NCBI GenBank assembly: GCA_963978905.1
Contig: OZ022258.1
Location: 25,362,716 to 25,426,715, forward strand
Origin: Trichostrongylus colubriformis
Lineage: Eukaryota; Nematoda; Chromadorea; Rhabditida; Trichostrongylidae
Reading direction: 5' to 3'
Length of the DNA stretch: 64,000 bases
Part shown: one piece after another, positions 12,126 to 30,454 of the stretch
How the letters are laid out: every line of letters begins with the position of its first letter
Position numbering within the stretch: position 1 is the first letter of the stretch
The notes under the pieces: model-generated
The model's database searches: none
What the model was told of the DNA's origin: nothing
What the model saw: the letters and a program-made list of their open reading frames with translations, nothing else
Translations under genes and position numbers: made by a program

Positions 12126-15100
12126 TTACTCGTCAATATCTCTGAAAGCTGCAAACAAGTTGTCCATCTTCTTGCATAGTGTACTCCCCTTCAATCTGAG
12201 GTAATTCAGCGTTGTAAATGGGACGTGCACTTGTTCGTCATACTGAAAAATAACACAGTGAGCATTTGCGATGATAGTGATCTTCAAACAAACGATCGAA
12301 CAAGGCCATGCTTTGAATATGGAGAAAAGACGTAGGGTCAATTCAAATCGGGGGAGGGGGGGGGGAGACGCAACTTTGCGTCAAATTTTCTCCCACGTCA
12401 AAGCTTCTTTCTTTCCCTAGGCTCAGGCTAAAGCAGATGAGACCTATGCTTTGAGAGATGCTCTTTCATGTGGAAGGAGGGGATATCAATTTTAGCCTAA
12501 GCCTAGGGAGGGAAAGGTGCTTCGACCCTGACGCAAAGTTGCGTCTCCCCCCCCCCCCCCCCACCCCGACTGAATTGACCCAAGACGTACCCCCGACTGA
12601 ATTGACCCAAGACGTATAAGGGTGAACCAATGTGAGAAGAAATCTTCCGGATGAACCCGCTTTGAGATTTTGGAGGACGGGGCAATTAACCGTTCGTTCG
12701 CTTGTGATACTGATGGGGGTGGATCATGGGTCGATGATCGATGAGAACAGAACCGGTGCTCATCGCCACCCACTCGAATTGCGACCGTTTCCCGACTATT
12801 CCTCAACATGAGACCGATTATTCTTGACATGGGCTCGGTCCAGATCCTGACTGCGAGAAATTTTCGGGACGGGTTACCACAAGCCGTGGTATAAACGTTA
12901 AGGAAGAACTAGGAACGCAAAGCTTTCTAAAGTAAGGGGATAGGGACGCCTTCAGCCAAGCAGGATAAAGACAAAGAGCAAGATTTCAATAAAATACATG
13001 GAATTCGAGCCTCGAGGTACTCAATAAAATGAATTTTTGGTTTCCATCTTTTTCTATAGTTCGGATAGCATTCATTATCATTTGAGGAACCTGGGTATTT
13101 TGTTGCTACCTGTAGATTGGGTCAGGGATTAACCGAGAAAAAATCGAGAAACACAGCTTGTACCTTAGTAGCACCTTGGAACTTCCTCACTTGGATCAGA
13201 GGGTCACGATCGATTCCGAAGCGAACGTACACTTCCCTATAATCGAATCAAACATTGATATACGACGATAGAATTTTGGCGAACTCGCACGATTCATTTC
13301 TACACCTTTCATCTTCATAAACCTATAAGCCTGCTCTACCTATGGAATGTGAAAACGCACATTGTGGCGTCGGGATTGAGCATATACAACGTAGGCGCTG
13401 GTCTACCATGTTCGTCCGTGGCATTCATATTTGCGTGCAGCAGCTGGTAGAACCACATCACTTTTCCCAATGTCGAAATGGAAGTGACTGAGAACGTGCA
13501 AGCCTGAAAGAAAAATATGAGAAGAGATACAAGATAACTTGCTTTGTCAGTTCAAAAATGTAGCGATGAAATTTAAAAACAAAGGGAAAAGATCATGAGG
13601 AAAATGAATGAAGTCAAACTGAAGGTTCCCAGCAGAAAGCAATTTTCAGAGGAGGCAATTTTCAGAAGAAACGTACTAACTACATCGAAAATTTGATAAG
13701 TCAAACCCGCGTGAAAAGCCATCTATCAGTCCAAAAAAGGCACAAAACTACTTGCGGACATACAATTTTGAAAGACCTGAAGTAGTTTAAATTGAAAATG
13801 GTACATCAAAACTTACCATGTACTTGAGGGCATACATCAGCTGGTTCGGATCACGGTAGCATTCCATGCTATGCCCATCCTTAGAGATCAAACAGACTGA
13901 GTCGGCGCTCACCCGAATGTAATATGTGACCCTGAACAATTCAAACATATACCGCAGCAACTGCATGGCTAGATGCCTACTGACTCACTTTCCGACAACA
14001 TAATCAAAGTTTCTATTCGTTAAGACGACCATAAATTGTGAACTAATTGGCGAACATCGCAGCCACCTCCAGTGTACCTGAATAGAGTCAGTTCCGGAAG
14101 CTTTCATAAAACGTAGACCTTTCTACAGCCGAGGCATTAGGTTTGACCAGGTTCACGCATGAGAGTAACGTCTAGGGGGAGTCATGCTCAACAATTACCT
14201 CGAAGCCACGAAGAGTATTCTGTATTTCAGGAAGGGAAAATATAGCTCCAACAAATAGCCTCCAAGTTCCATTGCGCGGTTCGGGATGCGTAGCCTTATG
14301 TCGTATTTTCGCATTGCGGCTCGCTTTCGCGGCGCCCTGAACACGACTTGTCGCGGTCGGTGGAATTCCGCACAGGACGCAAGGGGCTGGAACCATGGAG
14401 GGCCTTTAGAAAAGCAGCTGTCTATCTCATCATTATCTGAACTTTTGTACCCTAAAAAGACAAGAAGAAACATGAAAAGTAAAAGAAAAAAGTAACATTA
14501 CATGATAACAATCCTAACCAAGAAATAATGGATTCCTTCGAAGATTTTGAAAGAAGTGTACGCAATGTACGCAGTCGCACGCAAAGGAATTCGCCGCGCC
14601 GCTCGTCGCTTGCGGCCTCGCAAAAATTCGACGTAAGGTTACACAACCCACGGCTCGTGGTCAGGAGCGCGCTCTAGCTTTCTGACAATCCAAATGCTGT
14701 TCTGCAGCTCGTTACCTTCACCTGCATTAGGGGCTCTGCATAACCACCACATCACAATTCATATAATTCTGGTTGAGAAACTAGCGATGTGACGCGCCAG
14801 GAAATTCATCCGCACTCAGAACCATTTTTCGGCTTTTCGACAATCCCTTTGGTATCCTTCACTATCGCAAAACTTAACGGCCCCTCAACATATCAAAATA
14901 TTGACTGTGATGAAGGCGTACAACTTCGGGCGTGAGACTTCGCGATACTTGCGATGGGTTCTTGCGATTTTGCGATTCCGCGGTGTCGCACTTTCGCACG
15001 CGATACTGAAACCTCGAGATTGTGCGATGCCGCAACTTCGCGTGCGGAGCCGCGACAGCGCAAAGTCGCAGAATCGCAAAAACGCGAAGTCTGATGACGG

Positions 15101-18100
15101 CTCAAAGGGTAGGGAGTAAGAAGAACTAGAGTTCGCTAAAGAGCAGTTAAACTGGATTTTGTTGGTCGATATATACCACAAACAAGTGTCTGCATACTTT
15201 TAATGATTCAATCTCAAGAAGTGCTGGCATAGAAATATACCTGAGGATCACGGGTCATAGTCATGAACTCTTCCAATGTTTTGCGAGCCATTTCCACGAG
15301 CGAATAATGTGAAGCAACAGTGATTAACTTCTCGAGTAAAAACTGCGGTTTATGAGCTCTGCTTTCAATCTGGAAGAAAATACGTGACTCACTATCATTT
15401 ACGTTCACATCAGATAACATCTAAGTTTTGGGAATAATTGAGAGTTCCTCGTGAAGTGCTCATACGAGTCACTGATGCTGTGAAACGCAGTAGCACCACG
15501 TTTCTTTCACTGATGCGGTAGTCGCTTATGGACATGTTGATAGCCAACGAATCCTCATTTTGCAAGCGTTGTGCGACCATATGTAAAGTTTCAGGCGAAA
15601 AAATCGAGATCCCCCAAAATACCATTCCCCTGAAGTTCAATTACATGGAATATTATAGAAGGAGCCACGAACGCTGCGAGCAAAGCGGCTGCGATCGCTA
15701 CCAACAATAAGTGGCGCGATTCAGGAAGAAAACCAAGATCGAGCGCGAAACTCGGGACTCTAGAGATGAAAATGAGCCCGATTAAAAACCAAACCTTATA
15801 CTCGAGTGATGACCGCCGCCGCTCTCTGCCAGTGCTCGCAGCTCCGCCCGCGTTACCCGCGTGAACCCGATGGGATACTTTTCGGGTGAAAGATTGCATG
15901 TAACTATTGTGAACATAAACAGCTCATTGTATGCGAATAAGAAAAACTGAAATGTTCGTAGACGATGAAAAGGTCGTGGGCATTCCCTTACACAAACACG
16001 CCGAACTATTTTTGTAAACGAGTAGGGTTGGGATTCGATTACGAATTGCTCTTCTTTATTTTTGAAGCAGTTCTACAAGACGTGAGAGTAAAAAAAAATA
16101 TGTTTATGCCATATCAAACCATTCATGACTTTTAATCAGCAGTTACCTCTCGAGCAGTGAAAGCCCTGGGACCGCGAGCATCCAATGCTTCACTGAGGTT
16201 TGTCAACGGCAGAGACACAAAAGTCTGTGGCCGTATCCATCGGGTACACTCTTGCGCAACCATCATTTCGCGAAGTGATCGATTCAAATAAGGACATCCT
16301 TCTTCTGGCAGATCTCCTTCCTACAGTTAGAATATCTCAAAGCCGAAGGAAAGGAATGAACAAAGCAGTGTTAACACCACTTGCAAAAGCAGAACAACTC
16401 ACTCTGAAAGGATGATACTTCAGTTCTACCCGGAGTAGAAAATCATTGTATAGGTTAACAAGCAGAACTCCGTCCCGAATGGTTGACAAACGATTTCGCA
16501 TTTGAACAGCATCAGAGCAAAGCTAAATTTCCTCCATTCAGTATTACTCAGCGATCAAAAACTCAATGTTCAAAACTTGGAAACACACATTCTACAGAAC
16601 AGCATAATGAACAACGAGCAGGTAAACAGTGCTTGGGCCTAAGCATCACTAGGAATGACATAAAATAAACACTGCCGCGATCGGTGGCTGATGCATGAGA
16701 ACCACCTATGCAGAGTTCGCTGTGAGAAAGAAGATGCAAGTATTTCGTAGTTCAGTTTAAGAAGGCATTCACTGAGCAGATGGCTGGCACTGGAACGTTC
16801 CATCGGCAGGTCTTTAGAGCCTTTGAACATCGCCGAAATTTCTTTCTCAGAATATAGGCCCGTCGCCAAGGCGCTACAAGGCCTTGCAAGTCCAATAATA
16901 ACTCATATCTAATGCAACATTGAATTGTTGAGCCCAGGGCACACAGTGAATCAAAGTCCCTCAACAGGAGATTCTATTTTACGGGTGGTATAGGAGAGGT
17001 AGTAATTGCACAGCTCAGCAATGGTCCCAGCTTGCATTCACTTTATATTGAAAGCACCCGTCCTATGTAATGAAAGTAAATATGCAAGCACCAACTGTGT
17101 TAAATATATCTTTGCATATTAAGGTTTCTTGAGCCCATTTGAGAGCATCGCTCCAATGGATCGACTCCATCTTACTGTCATCAATCTTCATATATTCAAA
17201 CTGATGATCGTCCAGGCTAGCGAATAAATCACGATTAGTGCAGTCATCTGAAACAGGCAAGCACTGGTAATATTCAGGCTAGGAGTACAGAATAATCTCA
17301 CCTTTTACGATTGAGACAGACAGCGTAGAACGACGCGTGAGGTCACGAGGTACAGTCACCTTCAATGAATAACGAGGTCTTCTGTCACAACATTATGTTG
17401 TAACTAATGAAAGAGGTGAAAAAAATTACAATAAACCCGTCATTGAAATTACGGAGAGAGAAGAAAAAATCCAAATGTTGGAATCACCTGCAATACTGTT
17501 GTGTTCGCGTCGATTGATGTTCCCGGAGGCAATGCTATTCTTGTTATATCGAACAGTTCTCGCGGGTTATACTTGGAGCCAACTAAATATCGCCACTTCA
17601 CGAATCATGTCACATAACATGATAAAGGTGTTTACATACATTTTAATGAGCTTTAAAACCACTCAATAGATTTATTTATAAAAATGCACTTTCTTCAAAG
17701 GAACCGATATCCGATAAATACTACAGTTCACGATACATGTTCCACTTCGCTTTAGTTGGTGTTCATCCTGTTTCTTGTAGAAAATTTTAAATCTTGAGTT
17801 TCTACGATGAGAGAACTTGGACTCTCCTAAGAGCAGTGCCCAGACTTTCATGAGCTAGCCGCAGTTACCTACTTTTAAAACAAACAATATCAAAACTTAC
17901 ATATACGGTAGCCAAGATCTCCATAGATGTGATCACCGGTTTTACGTACCCTCCAATACTCACGCATTTTCGTCAACTCCCTGAAAATAGCTCAAGTGCA
18001 GATACTTCACCAGGAGTAGGTAGAATGACATCACACATACATGAAAAATTGACTTTTCTGCTGATGCACCTCATCTTCTACCTCAACATTTCGTAGGCGT

Positions 18101-20911
18101 TGTGCCAACTCCAGAACACTCATTGCCTCTAGCAATGCCTAGAAATAGCATTATATTTTCAGAATATCGCTCTGATTGCACTCCTTCATCTTCAAGCCGA
18201 GGCATGTTGAAAGAGGAGAGAAAGAAAAAATGCTTCATCTTTGCAACAAACAAATGTGATCCAAGTTTCACCTTTCGCTTCCATACCCATTGCGTGGCCT
18301 TACTTGCTGCAGCATTTTCAGTTTGCATTGGTGCTGACTCTGCGTGTATTGGATCAAGTATAGTCAACGGCTTCATGTAGTCAGTGGCTCGCATAACCGC
18401 AAGATTATCAAGAAGAACATTCAGTTGTTGCAGTGATTCACTAAATCACCTTCAGCAAGACAGCTCCACAACGATATCACAGCAAAATAAACAGTCGAAA
18501 ACGAAGCTTACTGTAAGTACTTCGCCACACCGTGCCAGGGTCCAGCTTCCGGTACAACTCGCTCTTCGATTTCAACAGCCTTCTTTTCAACAGTCTATAA
18601 CGATCAGAAAGATTGGAAGAAAATTAGCACTCTGCATTAGATTAGAATGCATTGCATTTTGTATTAGTCCCTATATATATTTACCCCGGAAAGTCAAATT
18701 GAGAACGTTCACGTAACCGTAAAGAAAGGCTTCTCTGATCGTAAGCTTATCCCTGACGAAGTTTGTGCAGAAAGTCGTCAGTCTTTTCTATGAGTGTGTT
18801 TTCCAAAGCGCGTTTCTTGGGAAATTCGTTTCGATAGCATTTCCAAAACTGTTTGGCGCTTTTTGCATTATTTACCTCTCTAGATTATATATCACCCTAA
18901 CTCATTACTCAGCACAATTACACAGCTGCACTGGCACATTTCTTCGCCAAGTTAATCAACTACTGAGCTATAATTGAGGAGTTCAAAAAGTCAAAACCGA
19001 TAGTGATTGTCACATTTTCGAGCATTAGAAAAATGGTCTTTTTTCATGAAGATAGATGATTTACTCCCGAATAGATTGCTGCCTCACCTCTTCTTCTTCA
19101 TTCTCACTCTTTACAGAATTTGGATTGTCATAGAGTGCGTCTGAACCTATCAACTTCTTCCAGTCCACTTGCCGTGCAAGCTTACTGACATTGTCAGAGA
19201 ATGAAGGAGGTCTAAATAGAATTGTGTACTATCCATTTGTCAGTTTAAGGTGCTCACATGCATTCGTTCTCCGAAACTGTAGAAAATTGTGCATTTCTGA
19301 CAAAAGTAACTTTGGGCTCACACTCTCTTCAAAGCAAGTGTAAAATGTAGGCAGAAACTAAAGATCAAAAGGAGAACACTGTCATCGTCAGTCAATTTTT
19401 GAACCATATCTTTCATCACTTTGTGTTACATGTATCTAGCTCGAATATTGGAAAATTAATATAATACGGAAGAAGCAACATACAGGGCTCTGCAGATGAT
19501 ACAGCCACCCCTCAATTGTCTCAAAATTTGCTTACAGAGTGATTCAGAAAAGCTCTCCACGTAAAAAATTCGCCAAAGTTGACATGCATTCGCGCACCAA
19601 CACCAAGTTTTAGCAATGAATCATAGAATATTTTTCTCTTTGTTTGTTTTGCAAATGTCGCTTTTACTACTCTCCAAAATGATATAGTCACTGAGCAGAT
19701 AGGCATCCGTCAACCGAGAAACAAAAAATGCTGATTCTGCGATTATCTGGTCCTCCATTGCTTCGAACAGCCACAAATATTGATGACCTAGGCCCATATG
19801 AGGTCTCTCCGAATGCTTTTAGTACACTTGCTGCTACGCTTCGATGACAGTCTCTTTGAGCTCCCTACTTCCAAATGGTATATCTCAGTATTTCCACCGA
19901 AAAACTCCAAGTAAACTTCCAGATGAAGACTGGCCCATCCGAGTTAATAGGCAAATTTGGCGAAGTCTTCACCATGATCGAGCGCTCCGGTTGACATGAA
20001 ATGGCCCAATAACTTGCAAGAAAAGATGGTTTGGTGAAGATTTCGAAAGCGAGACGAGGGAAGGGTACGAGGCACAAAGACTCGGAAATCGGATGGTTCA
20101 TTCTTTAGAGAACGAAACAAAAATTTGAATGATTATTTGGTCCCGCACCATGACAACTCCTCCTTTGAAATTCTTTGGTTGAAGGCCAAGTCTGCCCTCA
20201 TGCGATAGTGCCGGCAGACGTGCGGGACGTCATAGCTCAACCTTTTCTTCACCAGGAATCAACCGGAACAGAGGAAAAAAACAATAGGGGAGGGGGAAGG
20301 TGTATAAATTTCAGGGTCTCTCCGAACAATTTATGGATGGCTGTATCATTATGCAGAGTATTGTATTTTAAAGCATACCCGCATGTTCTACAAAAGCTTC
20401 CGCTGTGATCGAAAAAACCCTAATTGTTTCATAGTCGGTAAAAGGACTAATATGCCATTACAAAAGCAGAGGTATATGGCATCCTTAGGTCATATGCACG
20501 TAAACCTCGAATTACCACCACTTTGAATTACCGAAACCAATTATGCCCATCATGTATGTAATCATGTACATCGAAAACCTGACTCAAGTGTCGCGGGTGA
20601 TAATTTTCTGGAGCTCCGAGTCCGCTTTGAACAAAAACCACGATAGCGGATAAGCAGAACTCGAGAAAAAAGCTGAAGACCTAATGCTTTACTGATTTTC
20701 AAATGATAGTTAGCAAGCCAGTAAACAAAGGCTAAGCGGAAATGCAAAATGATAAAGGATTGTTGATAGATACGTACTTGATGTATTTCTCCACTCCATC
20801 ATATCCTATTTCTTGAATCTTCCACTCATTGACTCCTTCAAGTGAAATGTCCGCACCTTTCCGCACGGCTCCTGGTCCCCCCGTAAATGTACTCGATCCA
20901 GACGGGTACAT
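12126..20911 (-). CDS. mdt-17: Mediator complex subunit 17 (MED17), 17 exons
   Basis: Head-module subunit of Mediator, the nuclear co-activator that bridges transcription factors and RNA polymerase II. Exons, in reading order: 20911-20778, 19211-19088, 18594-18512, 18440-18272, 18138-18041, 17980-17901, 17582-17488, 17381-17302, 17247-17096, 16522-16403, 16320-16147, 15369-15241, 14077-13989, 13931-13817, 13503-13361, 13236-13164, 12242-12126 (stop). The product is about 657 aa, close to human MED17. Matching landmarks are the N-terminal ISLEGVNEWKIQEIGYDG, the LARQVDW segment, LTILDP, the basic REYWRVRKTGDHIYGDLGYR signature, EFMTMTRDPQ-VHW, and a C-terminal CKKMDNLFAAF. The start ATG has an in-frame stop shortly upstream and sits directly after an acceptor-like ATCCCAG, fitting trans-splicing. 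All junction phases agree except exon 7/8 (near 17.49/17.38 kb). Family identity is secure; exon 7's end is uncertain. Confidence 0.93.
12335..12616. mobile_element. MITE with G/C-homopolymer ends in mdt-17 intron 16
   Basis: The inverted ends read GGGTCAATTCAAATCGGGGGAG...GACGCAACTTTGCGTC on the left and the complement on the right, enclosing an inner inverted AGCCTAAGCCTAGGGA pair. A run of about 17 C follows the right GCGTCTC. The terminal 26 bp (CCCCGACTGAATTGACCCAA plus six more) is repeated once in tandem (12564-12589 and 12590-12615). No coding capacity. Confidence 0.8.
14934..15091. repeat. GCGAT-rich imperfect palindrome in mdt-17 intron 12
   Basis: Repeated TTGCGATT/TCGCA motifs are arranged as an imperfect inverted repeat: the left end GAGACTTCGCG pairs with the right CGCGAAGTCTG. 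A related sequence occurs at about 21250-21445, outside the gene. This is a non-coding dispersed repeat family. Confidence 0.75.
15410..15899 (-). other. Unassigned open frames in mdt-17 intron 11, one with membrane helices
   Basis: Two overlapping minus-strand frames lie inside intron 11. The upstream one (15899-15591, 102 codons) has an Arg-rich start and then two strongly hydrophobic segments (around FLIGLIFISR and HLLLVAIAAALLAAFVAP). The downstream one (15640-15410, 76 codons) is polar and beta-like. A CAG acceptor-like triplet lies near the overlap. They do not belong to MED17, whose exons 11 and 12 join in phase across this region. The stretch could be a nested gene on the same strand, a decayed insertion, or chance. 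No family is recognised. Confidence 0.25.
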
Positions 20912-20919
20912 CTGGGATA
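20909..20919 (-). promoter_or_regulatory. mdt-17: Likely trans-splice acceptor and start of mdt-17
   Basis: On the minus strand TATCCCAG is immediately followed by the ATG. An in-frame TGA lies upstream, so the ATG is the first usable start. Spliced-leader addition directly before the ATG is the likeliest arrangement, but an ordinary 5' intron cannot be excluded. Confidence 0.5.
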
Positions 20920-22240
20920 CTTGGTAGACTCGAATGCCGCTGCTTCACAGATGTACACACAACAGTGATTGTATATGCATATATGTACATGGATGTCTTA
21001 CGAACTCGCTAAAGCGCTCGATAATTGGTTGTTTGTGAGGACATCGATAAACTGGACTCTACTAAATACTACGATTATTCTACATCGTCATGGTATACCT
21101 TGATCAGGTAGGACAAGGAGATGTACCACTGAGAGAGAAAAATCGTGTCACGACGTTTCTCACCCTCCTACTCACATCTAACGCCTAACATCCCATTTTC
21201 AGTTAGTGACTACGCGCGTCGTTGAGAGGTCTGGGGTGGTGAGCAATAGTTTGCGCGGCAAACTGCGCAGTGACGCAGCCAACCTCGGTATCGCTGCCTG
21301 GTGCGCGAACTCGCAGTGGAGCATGGAGGCCGTCAAACTTCTCAATTTTGCGATGTCGCAGTATCGCACGCGATTGTGCGACCCTATGACCTTGCGATGC
21401 CATAACCTCGCGTGCGAAGCCGCAACACCGCAAAATCGTAAAGTACGACGGCAGAATCCAAGGAGCTCAGTGAATTTTTCGAGACGTTGGACTTCTCTGT
21501 TAACATTCTTGATTATCACATGAGCTTTTCGCGCGTCATATCTCCATTCGTATTTTGCATTACCACTTGACCTACTTATTGTTACCTTTGTAGGGCTTAA
21601 CTTTGCGAAGTTATGAGTAATATGGGATGCAATGTTTTCCCCTTAACATTGGTCAAGCGGATCACTATATACACAAGGCAGTGCATCCTCTGTACATGTG
21701 ATGTTGCACGACTATCTCATGTCTCATTTCTTAAATTTCCTGGAAAGTTACTTTTCGAATATTTGGGCTGCTGAATGATGCTGGGGTTTATTATCCACTG
21801 CTTAAATGATACAGTTTGTACACATTGATATGTTTGTATTGTATATGCCCTAATAAGACCGGCGGAGGCCGTATAGTGACAGGTGGCGCACCCCACTCTC
21901 ATAATGCAGTGATCCCGCATAGACGCCCGCTGAGACCAACCAAGCATTTGACCCTACCAGGGTCAGTGAATTGGTAACAGACGCGCAGGTCATTGGATAG
22001 GGCATATCGCATTCAGCTGCCACCGCGATTTTGAATGGAACTAGAATGCAGGGCGCATCTCACATGAGAGATTAATGTTGGAAAACTTCATCCTTCACAT
22101 AGCGACCAGAGAGAAGAAAAAGTAGATCCCATCTCGTATGTGGACTTTGCAAATTAAGCCCTTCCAAGGTAACAATAAGTGATTCAAGTGGTAATACAAC
22201 GGTATTAACGGAATAGAATACTACATCCAAAAAGCTCACC
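20912..22240. other. Intergenic DNA between mdt-17 and the orphan exon
   Basis: Contains the second GCGAT-type repeat (about 21250-21445). No promoter element is distinct by eye and no other coding signal is recognised. Confidence 0.45.
21250..21445. repeat. GCGAT-rich repeat, second copy
   Basis: Carries TTTTGCGATGTCGCA, TATCGCACGCGATTGTGCGA and CTCGCGTGCGAAGCCGCAACACCGCAAAATCG-type strings shared with the copy at 14934-15091. The open frames through it on both strands follow from the palindromic, stop-poor composition. Confidence 0.7.
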
Positions 22241-22495
22241 CTATAACGCATTAATGAGCCTCAGCGCCTTGATTGAAATCCGCCATATGAAGTGTTCGCG
22301 CTCCAGTCGGAGACCCAAGGTCGGCCCAGCACAGCGCAAGGCATCGCGTGGCAAACCCAACGAGCGAAAGGTCTCACACTTCGCACGCCAGATGTCTGTT
22401 AGGGCGTGAGAAATCGTGAAATACAATTGATTTCGAGATAGTGATCGGTACTGCTCCCGAATGGATAGTTTCACCAGCAGGTCTTCATCATCTAA
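22241..22495 (-). other. Orphan exon-like open frame between prmt-1 and mdt-17
   Basis: An 84-codon minus-strand stretch opens after an acceptor-like AGTTTAG near 22496 and reads as a Leu/Arg-rich, protein-like sequence (starting DDEDLLVKLSIREQYRSLSR) to a TAG at 22241-22243. A donor-like GGTGAGC follows directly after the stop. Composition and codon use look genic, but it fits neither MED17 (start at 20911) nor PRMT1 (stop at 23009), and I do not recognise the family. It may be a last exon of a small gene or a fossil. Confidence 0.3.
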
Positions 22496-23008
22496 ACTGA
22501 CTCAATGAAAATATTTATAACAACTTAATACTCAGGAAACGTGCTAAACATGCACAAGCTGCACATAACGAAGCATTACACATATACGTGAAACCATAGG
22601 AGAACAAACTCGCATGACAACATAATTTCCTATCAATTCCGACAAGGCTAGAAACAAGCACGTAGTTGACGTGCAATACTGCACATCGGCTCCACATATA
22701 TTCAGGTAAGACACGCTTATAAATGAAAAACGGGGACCTTAGAGAAATGTTCTCCTCCCTTTCAGCGAACAATATGTGTGTTCGTCAATATCTCTAGAAG
22801 AAATATGTAAAATGTACGAGGCGCAAAACGATTCACCAACAACACGCCGAAGTAGCTAATACGATGAAAACATAAAGTAGAAAGATCAACAAATGAAGCA
22901 ACATGTCACCACTAGGCGTCTCTCATTCTTTTCTATGGAAGAAGTCAGATGCAGAGAGTCCACTTGAGTTATCATGACGGCAGGCGTCAGACCACAAGTT
23001 GTAAAGGC

Positions 23009-28910
<5,902 letters not shown>

Positions 28911-29043
28911 ACACTCCATTTCGGAGCGCTTAACAGGGCGTGGCCTAAAGACTTGGGTGAGAGTGTATCAAACTTTCTCACCCGTCACACACTCTTACTC
29001 TCGCCACTCAAGCCACGCCCTATTGAGCGCTCCGAAATGGGCA
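28911..29043. mobile_element. MITE family A, copy 2
   Basis: Ends ACACTCCATTTCGGAGCGCT and the complement, with an inner AGGGCGTGGC pair. 133 bp, slightly shorter than copies 1 and 3. The 190-codon open frame across it has no protein-like character beyond the repeat. Confidence 0.85.
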
Positions 29044-30274
29044 GTAATGTATGGATGATCACCGCTAACTCGCGCGCTCTGTATTCGCATAATCGTCAAA
29101 GAAATTACGGGGTTTTTGTTTATTGGGTTTGGAAGTCTTTTGAGTTAGGACGTGAGATGGCCGTGCTTGGAGATATCGCTCGAATACGTATTCAAAGTGC
29201 ACATCCTTGTGCATTTTCCGAAGCACCTTGTTCCCGTGAAACCCCATTTGGATGGATTAGACAGTTGTTCACATTCACAATAAAGCATTCCAGTGGTTTT
29301 CGGTTTTTTCCGTCAACGAATCCATCTCACCTTCATATGATTCAACGTCGAATCTTATCGACCAGCCATCTGGTCTCACCATCACGAACCGCTCACATAC
29401 ACACAGTCACACAGAAACCCGCCCTCATGATTTAGCTCTTCACCCGTTCACTTCAATCGGCGCAGATTTTCATCTCCCAACGACCATTGACGAACCTCTA
29501 GTTTACAATCTTCCACTGAATTCTTTCATTCCATACTTTTAGGCTTCGTTAAAATCCTTTGTAATAGTCATGTGATTAAAACTTGTTTCTTTATTGCAAG
29601 CCTTTACAGCTATTTCATTACAAGAACGGCCTTGAAGGCATCATTCACAAAGAGAGACAATGAGTCAAAATTTCATCGAATTATTCATGCTCTGTAACTG
29701 CTAAAAAGAAGACTAGATGTAGAACAGCCGTGTCGCATCACATCTTGTCATGCTCTTCCTTTTTTTCACAGAATCTGCTTTTCTTTGACACAGCACAATT
29801 CCGAAAATAATTTGCATGGAGCACCCTTCTGTAGGCTAAGAGCTATAAGGGGTCGGAAGGGGGGTGGACGCGACTTCACGTTCCTAACTGAATACATAGA
29901 AGTTGTTTCCCCCTCCGCCGAAGCTCAATGAAAAAAAAATCGCGGAATAATTCCGTAACCCTACCTTTCCTTGAATATAGCTACAACATGCCACATGTAC
30001 TTCTCTAAAGTCACAAAATGGAAAATCGCTCATGTCGTTAATCTTAATGTATGTTATATCCGAGACTATGAAGGAAACCTTTTCATTTGAATTGCTTGCG
30101 CCTGCTTATCCATGTTTGTGACATTTGAGGCTTCCCTCCCATAACATTTTACTGACTCGAGTGTTTCATGCTCATTTGACCAGTCAACCTTTTCGCAGCA
30201 GTCAGCTGATGGTGAGCAAGAGGACACTCGAATCGGGTCAGATCACGCGAGGAGGCACACAGAGCTGAATCGAT
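29044..30274. other. Gene-free stretch
   Basis: AT-rich; no coding, RNA or repeat structure recognised. Confidence 0.4.
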
Positions 30275-30454
30275 TTAGGCCGCGTTCATACTTCGCGTCG
30301 GTAGGGCGTGGCTGCGTTCACAGACAGTGAGACAGAATGACACGAGAGAGTTACAGAGACGACGCAGGCAACGAGACAAGGTGGCACAGGCGGAGACGCA
30401 GAGACACGCAGCCACGCCCTGCCGCCGGCACCGCAAAGTGTGACCGCGACCTTA
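30275..30454. mobile_element. MITE family B, copy 1
   Basis: Terminal inverted repeats (TAGGCCGCGTTCATACTTCGCG on the left; TAAGGTCGCGGTCACACTTTGCGG, read inward, on the right) with an inner GGGCGTGGCTG pair. GC-rich in an AT-rich setting. Related to the copy at 35625-35800 and, at its ends, to the palindrome at 32513-32626. Confidence 0.85.
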